Assembly: GCF_033958435.1 (NCBI RefSeq)
Contig: NC_134137.1
Coordinates: 171,319,501 to 171,383,500, forward strand
DNA: 64,000 nucleotides
DNA from: Carettochelys insculpta
Taxonomy: Eukaryota > Chordata > Testudines > Carettochelyidae
Direction of reading: 5' to 3'
Part shown: one piece after another, positions 39,101 to 51,100 of the stretch
Layout: each line of letters starts with the position of its first letter
Position numbering within the stretch: position 1 is the first letter of the stretch
Notes under the pieces: model-generated
The model's database searches: none
What the model was told of the DNA's origin: nothing
What the model saw: the letters and a program-made list of their open reading frames with translations, nothing else
Program-made: the position numbers and the translations under genes

Positions 39101-42100
39101 AAGCAAAAGCTGCTGCTAGTGTTCCAAACTTTCACCTGTACAAGAAGTAAGAAAAGCTTTTAAAAACGCCTGCCCTGTAAACTCACATGCCAATGCTCCA
39201 GCCTAGCTTCATTGTTTCTTTTAACTGAAAGCCCAATTCTGCATGCCTTACTCACTCAGACAGTACTCCCAATTCAGTCAGCTGGAGCTCTGTTTGGAAG
39301 TGAGGAACGCAGGACCAAGTCTTATTTGTGAAATCTCAGTAATACACACACAAGTTGAAAAATCACATTAGAGCTGGTTTAGAAACTTCCATTGAAAATG
39401 ACTGTCTGCCAGAGAATTCACTTTACATAAGAAGAAACTCTGCCATAGATTTTAGGTTTGCAGAAAAATTTAAATTTTCTGTTGAAAAACTGTTCCTAGC
39501 TCCATGATTTCCTGCTTCCCAAAAGGGTGAGAGTTAGCCCAGTGTGAGAGTTTGAGACAATCAAATCAAATTATCATTTTCACTTTTTTCTAAACAAAAT
39601 TTCAGAATTCCCATTCTGGGGGAAACCTGATGTTGTCTTAGGTTTCAGATTTTTTTTCTCCCCTTCATTTTTGAAGGTTTGGAATTTCCCACACAAGTTG
39701 AATTCCTGTTTCCAGTCAGTTCTAAATCTGATTGCTGGCTGTGGGGCTATTTTATTTCCCATCCCCAAATACCAGAGCAGAAGACGCTGTATATATTCCA
39801 GATATAAACTCAGTCTCAGTCATAACTAGAAAAGATAAATAACCCCCTTCAAAATCGAAAATACAGGCCTCACCAATCAATTCAACTATGAGGCACTTTC
39901 ATTTTGCTTTTAAAACAGCAACTATCTGCAGAGGTTCATTTGAGAAAATATTGTTTAGGAATCCCATCTTTTTATAAAATTATTTTTAATTTATTCTGAG
40001 GCTGGCAAACCTCAACTCTTAGAATGGCTTAGTGGAGATTTCAGAATTTTGTTGTCTGCACTTATACATCATTAATCCATTATCTGTACTTGAGTATTAA
40101 TGTGGCTATATATTAGGGACACTTCAACCCACTTCTTTGTTTACACTGCATTGTACCTGCAACTGTTCCTAATCAAATGCTTAATTGCTAAAAACTCTAA
40201 ACAACGTAAGCAGCAGTGCCCTCAAGAACATCCTTATGCTAATATACCAGAAAGTAGATGCTATGGGAAAGTAAATTGTTTTCTACCTTCCAAAACACAT
40301 TTACAGGTCATGTGGCCAAAAGATAGGATTTTAAAAATGGTGAAAAATTATTTGTCAGTCACAGTAACAGTGCTCTCTACAGTGTATTCAGGCTTGTACT
40401 GTTCACTATACTTTTGCGAGACAAGAGTTTTTAAATAACTATGATACACTTACTTTTCCATCATCACCTCCAGTAACTAAGTATTGCCCATCTGGAGAAT
40501 ACGACAATGAGACCATACTGTTGAAGTGGCCCTGCTGCTTCAGCACATAAGACTCACTTTGCCATTCCCACACCAGCAGCTGACCCAGACCTACAAACAC
40601 AATGGAACAGAGGACAGATGACAAATGCTGATTCAGTGACAGGGTTCATCATATGCCAGCTTCATACAAGACTCATATACAACATCCTTCCTGTTCATGA
40701 AAAATCTTGTTCCTACAGCTAAACTGTGTTACCTATACATTCACCCTAAAAGGATGCATAATGTGTGATTATTTCAAGATCAAAGCAATAGGCTTTCTGC
40801 AAACACCAACGGTTGCTGATTTATGTAGCAATCTTCTTACTCTGCCAAGCCAATACTGCCACTGTCATTGGCAGATGACAGATGTGTACTGCTGAGCAGC
40901 TTAAATAAAAGATGGAGGAAAAACATTTTTAAAAATCACAAGAAAAATTAATAAGACTAAAACATGCACAAGACTGAAATTGTTCTTTTTATATGATTTT
41001 TACTTAATCAGAACTCTCTCCACATCAATTAGCGACCTAACGTTCACCCACAGCAGCCAATCTGATGTGCCTGTTGCACAGAGTACCAAATGGCTTTCAC
41101 TCAATTCCATGGGCTTGAGAGAGATACAAAGAGAGACATCCATTTAGACCAGTGAAGGGGCTCTGCTTGCACAGCAGTTGGTTATGGACTAGACTTGCAG
41201 TTCAGGGTTGGAGAAGGTTAACTGGTGCATCCATCCCGCCATAAATTACAGTGAAGAAAGATATTTTATATTGGTGGAGATGGACGCACGCAGGAAGAGA
41301 GGGAACCAAGAATGAAGGTGAACTATAACCTATGAACAGGCTGGTGCCATGGTGTGCTCCCTTTAGAAAGCGGATGGTCTTATGAGTCAGTTACTGGATT
41401 GGGAATCAGGAGGTTTAAGTTTCATTCCAAGACTTGGCACAGATTTTGGGCAAACTATTTAACCTTCATGCTTCAGCTTTCTCATCTGCAAAATAATACT
41501 TCCCCACATCAGAGGAACTTTATAAGGACAAAATAATTAATGTATGTGATGAGCTCTGGTAGTATGGTGATGGGGACACAACACAACACATAAAACTTAA
41601 AAATGCGAGAGAAAAGCAGGATCAAGAAGAATTCACACCTGCAGAACCGCACCATATCTCCTTATAAAGGCACCCTTTCTACAAACCTGAACATCCAAAA
41701 GCAATCCAGTCACCAGTGCAGTTGATAGAAACAGTCGCAATCCTCTGGTCTGAAATACTAAGTGAAAAATGACAAGACATACATAAAGCTGAGGTTACAG
41801 AATAAATGAGCAATTTATTTTGAAAAATTGGGTTTTCAGGTGCTGTTTTCAAACAGGTCCTTTGATTTTCACATTCCTGCGAAATCAGACCTAATGAATA
41901 TATTATATCCTCTAATAAGTGTAAAGGCAACCAGGAAAATATACTGTCTACACAGCACTGGCATAAGTTAGGTCAGCCCGGAGTTCTACATCAAGGACAT
42001 ATGGAGCCACTTTTAGAGCAGTGAAAAAGGTGCAATGAGAGTTCCACATTTAATTCTATGTTAAACTGAAAATATATCACATATTTTGATCTTGAGAGCC

Positions 42101-45100
42101 ACAGGTCCTGCCACCACAAGAAAACAAATTCCATTGTATTCTCAGTAGTTGCATTTGCTTGTACTAGTGGTAAATGTGATCCGAAAAATTAAGAAAGCAG
42201 TAGCTGATCTAAAAGCATTCTCTGATCTCACTCAATATACATGACACAACCAGCTGTGTCCTATCACATGTTCATCATTGTGGTAACAATGTTATCAGAC
42301 AGCCATCGCAACCAAAGCAAAGTAGCAAGAGGAGCCATTTTTAACTATTTGGTAAAAAACTCAATAACTGAAGAGCCGCAATGCACGTGACTATGAGACA
42401 GTCCTTAATAAATAATGCCACATCATGCTTTTGGTATCCCCTGTTTTAAGAACAGTGCACACACAATGATTTGTAATGCAATACAGGTTTACTGCAGGAC
42501 GTTCACAAACTTTTTACATACTCTATTTCCTCAGATTTTGGTGGGTATTTGTACCACTTCCTGACTTTCACTCCTGAAACCTCTCTCTCTCTCTCTCTGG
42601 AGGACAGTAGGGGGGAGTTATTCAACATTTTGAGATCACATATCGTTTGCTATAGAGATATATGAGTTGTTTATTTTTGGGATTTTAGACTTTCACAGCT
42701 TATTAAAAAAAAACAACAAACCCTCCTGATTATTTTCAACTTTGTAATTATAGCATCAGGAGCCACAATAAAGTCCTTAAAGAGCTACACACAGCTCCGG
42801 AGCCGAAGGTTGCAGACACCACCACCCCCGGCAACATGTATCCCTAGTTTGAGCAATATAATTCCAGGAACTGGGCTAGCAGGAACACATAGTATATCCT
42901 TCTTCTCAATGTTAGTGCGTATTATTCTCACTTTGCCAACTCTTTGCCAGTTAATGACTAAATATTTTGAAGATGTAAAATGCTGCAAAAATGTTTATTA
43001 TTATTTTAAACATAGGCGCATAAGTGTTTTTGAACACAAAATGACCTACCACTGAACAAATAGTCTCCTTAATCCCATCCACATTTTTAATGAGCATGGA
43101 TTTAAAGTCATCTGCAACAAATTTTTTTTTAAAAACTGTGCTAAAATGTATTTCACCCCAGACAAAAAACAATACCACATTGTTTAAATCCTGGTCAGCT
43201 TTAAGAATGCCAACCACTGTACAAACTATTATTGATCAAAAATAGCCCAGAGCTACTCGCTGTGAAGCTGCAATTTTTTCAGATACTTTTCAGATTTCTT
43301 GTGGGACAGAAGAAACAACAATACAATACAATCTGGGATAAAGAAAGTATGCATAAGTTATTTTTGTAAAAAACCAACCAACCAACCACTCGGAACTTGA
43401 GTAAAGAGCTACTTTGAGGTACAAGATTAAGATTTGCCATATTATAGAAAAATCTATTTTGTTATAAGTGGAAATGATGCAGTCAATCTTTACACAACCT
43501 TCTTAAAAGGAGTAACACACTATGGTACATAGCAACCATTAAAATATATAAAAATATTCATCTGGTATATCATATTTTTGTTTTGAACACACTCTACAAT
43601 AGCTATTTATCAGTACCCTTGGGGGTAAGCAATTAAGCAGTCTTCTCATTTTATACAAAGAGAAACTGACTCAACAGTTGAATGGCCTATCCAAAACCAT
43701 AAACAAGGTCTGTCAGGACTGGGATTAGAACTCAGTTCCTGGTTCATATCATGCCTCTCTTTAATAGTGGAATTAAATGGTTTTATTTAACAGTTCAGCC
43801 ATCAATGCTCCTCTTTAATTAGTGTGGATTTATAATTCCATTTTAGGACTATAATGTCAATTACAATTTCCATTAGACTGTTCAAAACTTTCATGTATGA
43901 CATTCATCCTTCAGTATTAGGCAAAAATGTCCTGCTGTAGGGGTTGTACATTTAAACTAACCTTAAGGAATGGATGAGGTTGAACTCTGGAAGCTCATGT
44001 AGGTGAAAAATTCCAGAAGCAAAACCAGTGACCAGAAGATGCGTTTTCTTGTGATAAGCTGCAGCTGTCAGGTTATTAAAATCTCCTTCTTTGTTGAAAA
44101 AGTACCTATATATGCCAAAGAAAATACACCACAAAATCAATATGAAGATGAATGACAAATATACTCCTGCAGTGACAACTCAACATAGGGCAAGTATTTT
44201 GGAGGTGGTACCACAACAATCAAAATAAAATACTGTAGTTTTCCAAGTGCCTATTTTACTAGCTGAATCATTCCTCCCACCATGGACACTAATTTACAGC
44301 TTTTATACTAACAGCTATATATGACTATGCACAATGAAAAATGCTTAAGCTTAACGGAGGAATTTAATTGTGTATTTTCCTTTGGACACCAAATGCCAAT
44401 ATCTGTGGTTTCTCAATGTTATTCCTGTGTTCTTTAAGAAGATTCTAAATGAGTAATTGAAGCACTGTAGTAATAAACACAGTACTCTTGATACTGACAT
44501 TTATATTTTTGTAGCTCTTACGGTATTGTATTTGATGGCATTCTCAGGGACAAATAAATGTAAGTTTGAACATTAACAACTGCAAATATTCCATTTAATG
44601 TTTTCTTTACAATCTACAGTGAGAACCTCTCTAGTCCAGCAGACTCATCTGGCAACATTCGTAATCCAGCATGATTTTAATTAGCCAGACTGCCACTTAT
44701 GAGAAGTCTGGCCAAGTTTCCTGTGGTTCCAAGTTTGTTTACAGCCATCATCGGTCCTGGCTCTCAGTATTTGGTGTGGTTATCTAGCCGTAATTTACCC
44801 CTAAATGTCTTCTAAGAGTCCACTCAGCAGTGGAAGTGTTGATGATGCTATTAGACAATACTGACCTCCCATGTTACAGACAATTTTCTCATTTGGCATT
44901 GGTCAGGTGCTCAGGGTACCAGACTAAAGAAGTTCCACCTGTAGTACATGTACTCCAGATTGTGTTTCATACTACAAAGTAAGCGTCATTTGACAATGTG
45001 GCACTCCTTCAGAAAGGTCACCCGAACAGCTGAAGTTATCTTACAAGTACCTATCTTTTACAGATGCTGATGTCACAGAGCAAAATTCAGTACTTTAATG

Positions 45101-48100
45101 TCAACCTACCTTTCCTCACAAACATATAGCTCCACAGTACCAGAAACTAAACACCTATCAGTGCCACTGCAAGAACGTGTACGCTGGAAATCATTACACT
45201 TCCTATCTGTTTAGCTTGAAACTACTAATTTTGAAATTAATGTTGACATGTTTTGTGTCATCACGACTACATCTACACTGAGAAATCTTCGAAACAACCA
45301 TGCTAATGGCCCTTTCAAAGAATACTAATGAGGTGCCTAAATGTATATTCAGTGCCTCATTAGCATGCCACCGGCTGTGGCACATCAAAATTGCCGCTTT
45401 TCGCTCCCGCGTGGCCATTTTGAAGTTTTGTACCACCATAGACAGACCCCATAAAACAAGAAAACATTGATTTAATCCTTGGCAGATGAAGGGGAATCGT
45501 CCATTTATTACTCACCAATTTCATAAATCACTATTCACGTGCTCAGGGTATGACACAGTTGTGTGTTCTACTGAGGGCAATTATAACAGAGCTGAATGAC
45601 TGAAAGTTGGATAGAATTATGCAATAGCTTCAAGTAAGACATAATATATTACTGTAAGGTGAGCAAAACTCATTGTAATGAATTCCCACTACGCCTTTTG
45701 TTAATCTCTTAGCTTTGAAAGACCACCTACTTTGCAGCACGTGTATATTTCACTTTCTCTCTCCTTTCTTGTTCATCTGTAGTGGCTTTTCCACGAATCA
45801 CCTCACCCTTGGGCTCGTCGATAAACTCTTCACCCAAGTCTTTCACTGATTCATTCTTGTCTTCAGCTCTGTCTTTGGGAGGCATGGGCTTCAAACCATC
45901 CAAGTCTGTATCACACTGCCACACACACAGAGCCCCATCTTGGCTAATTGTGTATAGCTGGAGGATAAACACATGTATATCTATTATGAACATCATCCAA
46001 TCCTATGGTTCCATAACCAGCTGAACAGACTATCGGCCCATCTTAAACACTGATTAGGGAGTAGCGATAATTAACAAGTTAAGTAAGGTTGTGAAACTAT
46101 TTTCCATTATAAAACATTATTTTAGTGCCTCCTAAAAGTTTGGTTTAAAAAAATTCACTTAACTTGAAAATTACAAGATTTACTCCTAAAACACAGAAAA
46201 ATGTTTCTGCAAAGTTTAAAGAAAACTTGGCAAATTACATGACCTTAAATGGCTTAAAAAATATTTTCCATCAGTAATTTCTGTGAATACTTCATTGGAA
46301 TATGAGCACAAAGGAAATTCAGTATGGTTATCTACAGATGGAAAAATATGGAGCTCATTTTAATATGACCATTCAAATAAGAAGTTTGCTTGTTTACATA
46401 CATCTAGACTGTTCGCTTCAAAAAAGCAGGCTACAATTGCATCTTTATGCCCTCCGAGAGAGTAATAAATCAGATTAGCCCATCGCTCAGCTCCAAACAC
46501 CCACGTTGACATGTCTTTGCTACCGACTGCCAAACACCTACAAGGGAAAATAAAGGACAAGTGAGATCAGCACATGGGTTGACAAGCTTTTTCCACTGTG
46601 TGGATGCCATTTTAATGGAGGTACAGACATATATCACGTGATTCAGATTCAACGTACGTCCATACTACAATGTGTAGCCCTGGCAGGGATGCCAAGGACT
46701 CAACAGGCAGAGAATCGACTACTTTCATTGGATAAGAGTGGTCCCTCCACACATATTAAAGGATGTTTGTACCCAGATGTGCCTATATTCTATAGATACA
46801 TACCCAGGCAGCTTTAAAGAAAACATTAATTATGCATAAATTTAAGAAAATACACTAAGCAACTGAGAAATCAGAAATGAGCTTTCAAAATCAAGAAAAG
46901 ACTCGAGAATTTGGAGACCGAACTACAGCAGACACAAACACATGGAATTTTTACTGAAGCAAAATCTCAGGGTTCCGCATACTGGTTCTCCTGATGAACT
47001 TCAGATTAACAATAAATTGGGACTCTCAATACCATCTAAGGGTGTAAGGAAAACAAGTCCCATTGACTACTGTAACTACTTACTTGGAATCATCAGTCCA
47101 GTCAATGCATGTTGTTTCATCATACGGACCATAGTAAGTTTTGTCCAGAACGAAGGCATTAAATTCTCGCTTCTTCCCTGGAGCATGGTACATAAGAGCA
47201 ACATTGTCCTTTGTGATCACAAATTTCCTATCACACAGAAAACAGAGAGCAAAATTATTCACAGAATTGCAGGAGCAACCAGTCCTTCAATGCTAGAAAC
47301 AGGAGTAACATAACAACAAAATAACATTACAAAGGTATGAAATCCTAACCTTAACCCTGAGCTGGCAGAGTAAAAACAAAGCCCTGTCATGTAAAATACA
47401 CTATCTGCATAAACAGTCAAACTGTGGAACTCCTTGCCAGAGAGGGCCAGGAAGGCTAGGATTACAACAGGGTTTAAAAAGAGTTAGATACATTCATAGA
47501 GGTTAGGTCCATTAATAGCTATTAGCCAGGATGGATAAGGAATGGCGTCCCAGCCTCTGTTTGTCAGCAGCTGGAAATGGATGACAGGGGAGAGATCACT
47601 CAATCGTTACCTCCTCAGTCCACTCCCTGTGGGTCACCTGGTACTGGCCACTGTCGGCAGACAGGATACTTGGCCGGACGGACCTTTGGTCTGACCCAGT
47701 ATGGCCGTTCTTATTTTCTAACTCCACCAAATTTGTATAGCTTGTTACTCCCAGAAAGAAATTTTTTCATTAAATTCAATCCAGGAAAACACTCTTAAAA
47801 GTAAATAAATATCAATAGTTAAGATATCCTTTTCAGCAAACCTTCATGTTTTGACCCCTTTCCTGGACAGACCCTCTTTTCTACATAAGTCCTCCATCAC
47901 ACTTGAGATCCTACAATGATCCCACTACTGCAATCCTACAAAACCTTAACTTACTTCTGCTGCATCAACATGTGTATCTCATCAGCACCTGTGCACCCAT
48001 GAACTTGAGTTTTCCCATGGGAAAGACACTATAAAGTCAGAGTAAAGTTTTTAAAATTGATCCCTGCCAGGAATGAGAATCCTGGAGAAAAAAATAAGGG

Positions 48101-51100
48101 TGGGAAACTTAACTACCTCTCTGCCTTGTACTCTGCCCCATATCCCACATTCCAGTGTACAGAAACTGGCCCTGTTCAAATATTCATTGATTACTCCCCC
48201 AGACTCCTCCAGCACCATAGATTAACAATTTTTATTAACGGACTAACCCCCAACTGTTATAATCAATTAGATCTTTCAATACCTAAACTTTAAAGTTATA
48301 GTATTTTGAAGTTCCTATTTACCTGGCATCTGGGGAAAAGCTGACACAGTGCACTGGCTTCTGAAAATGGAACTGATGTATTACAGATTTACTGATCAAA
48401 CTGACAAGCAAGGCAGCTCCCTCTGTAAGGAAGGAAGGAAAGGAATCACAGTTTGACACTCTAAAGAAACCACAGATATGTAGATTGAATATTTTTGAAG
48501 CCAGCCATCATTTTTGGGGGGTAGGAGTGGGCTTTTCATTGTAACAATTCTAAAATATTAGCACAGAAAATCTCAGCAAAATTAAAGCCACATTCTCATT
48601 CAACAGCTTTGAAAATTCTGAGGAAAAGATGTATGTTATCAGACTTCAGTTTTAGTCACGCGCAGCTAGTTATAGACAATTATTTTGTTTAATAGAATGG
48701 ACTGTCTTCAGCAAACTGGAGTTCTGACATGCCTTTAGGAACACCAGTAAAAAAAAAAAACAAAAAAAATCCCACCAAATACCTTCATCAACTAATATGG
48801 CAAGAGTTCCATCCGGAGAGAGCCCTACACATGTCACATTGTGCCGTGTTGCTAATGGTAACGTCTCCGATTTATTGCTAGAGGAAAAGAAAATCAATAA
48901 AACATCATTAATCACAATGGTGTAACAGGGTTCTCATGACTTTGTAAATTAATAATGCTTTTCATTTGCAGAGAACTAGGGCTTAATTTCTAGTACAGGG
49001 TCAGCAGAGGCTGGGAGTAGCATGAAAACAGGGTGAATAAACCCTGAGAATACTTCACACCGCTCAACAGTAACTCCTCTAAATGACTAATAAGTGATAC
49101 TGAATGGAATTCTGCCTAGTGCTCAGAAGCAGCATTATGGTGACAATCTAGACCATTAGAGACTGGAAGGTTAAAAGCAGAGATCAGGGAGGGCAAGACT
49201 CTGACTTCACAATAGGGATGTAAAATCCCATTTAATTAAGTTTAACTGGTTAACAGTATTACACAGGAGAAGTGGGGGAGGTATTGGCGAGTGGCCCCTG
49301 AGGACCGGGGCTGCTCCAGCTGGCCTGAAACATCCCCTATCCACAGTGCTACTGAGGCACCAATAGACCAGGGCTGCTCTGGCCAGGCTGGAGCAGCCCC
49401 ACGCACAGCAGGACCTTTGGAGCTGAGGCAGCCCCTTGCCCACCAAACATGTGGGCGCTGCTCCAGCCCCTACATGTTAACCATTAACATCTCTACTTCA
49501 GAACAGCACAAAAAACACTCCTCCCTTTCCACCACACACAAACAGAAATGCATGGAAGTATCAAACCAAATCAAACATATACCGATACTACTTACTGTCT
49601 TTATTCATTGTTTTAATATGCTTACATTTGTATGGCTACTCTTCTCATAGATCCATGCATATGAATAGAGCCCTGCAAATCCACAATCACAGACCACAAT
49701 TGTGGATCAGATGCAGAAACAAATTCTGTACCCGTGGCTCTACACATTAAATGTGCATTCTCTGACGTCTCCAGGCACTCTATTATATAGGCTTCACTTA
49801 AAGATAAATAAATAAAACCCCCCACTTAGAGAGACTGGTAGCTTTAGAGAGTGTTAGTCATTTTCTATTCCAAGCACTTCTGTATCAGGAAGATTGTTCC
49901 TCTGCCTCTCACCAAGATTCTTTTCATTTGAGAAGCATCCTACACGCCCTTTTATTTTAGAAGCCTGCGATGCCTGTATAGTAAGCAAAATCTTCTGTCT
50001 TGTCAGTTAGTCAACTCACCACACAAATTCTGTTTTATTCATGTTCTCTTACAATCCTCTATGGCAATGGTTCCCAAACTTTTCAGCATCATGCCCCCCT
50101 TTCAATTTTTGAGGAACCCTCATGCCCCACACTTCTTCACCATCATCAAACCCCCAGTTTAACAAAAAATTCAATTTGTAATTTAAAATAAACACAAAAA
50201 CTTGATATAAAATGTTATTTAAAATTAAAAGTAAGAAATAGGTTTTTTGGCCTCTTGTGGGCGCCTGGTACAGCCCCAGCTGGCCAGCTGTCTGAGCCCC
50301 ATGCCAGCAGCCACAGCTGACCATGACAGCCGCCTGCCCGCCTGAGACCTGTGCTGCAAGAGCCACCCACTTGAACCCCACGCCACTGGGGCCGGCCGGC
50401 CACCCACCCCCAGGCCAGCCACCCATCCCAGCTCCCTGAGAACCGCGTTGCTGGGACCAGCAGCCCCCACCAACGTCCTGCTCCAGCCATGGGCCAGCTG
50501 CCCAAGCCACCCACCCATGCCCCACATTGCCAGGGCCAGCCGCCCACCTGCCATCCCGAGCCCGATGTTGCTGGGGCCAGCCACCCACCTGCCAGTCTGA
50601 GCCACCCAAGCCCTGTACTGCTACCTAAGCCCCTCCCATCCCGTGAAGCCTGGCACCACCAGCCCCCTGCTCTTACCCCATCCCCATCTCCCCCTCACCT
50701 GAGCCAGGCACCCCCAGCCTCCAATCTAATCCCATCCTCCTCATCATCATCCCCCCCACAACACACACACACGCTCATTTTTGCAAGAGGCAGCTCCGCA
50801 TCGGTCTTTGCCAGCTGCCTGCTTTTTATAGCGGCTGCGCCAGGCCACCCATGTAAAATGGCAGGGGCTGAGAGCCGGATGCAAAGGCCGGCTTTTTCTT
50901 CAGGTGGTGGGAATGATTGGGGGGTGGGGGGGAAGGCGCTGGGCTGCCTTGTGCCCCTCCCCCCCCCCGGAATTTCTTCACGCGCCCCAGGGGATATGTC
51001 CCCCAGTTTGGGAAACCAAGCTCTATAGAGTCTTTTACACAGACTTCATCTGTGTATCCCTGTATTTAATAGATTTTACACCACCCAAACAAAAAAAGAA

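Noticed and set aside
50049..50609. 186-codon minus-strand frame rich in Gly and Trp
   Set aside because: It arises from degenerate CCAGCC-type units inside a hAT element, with no protein resemblance.
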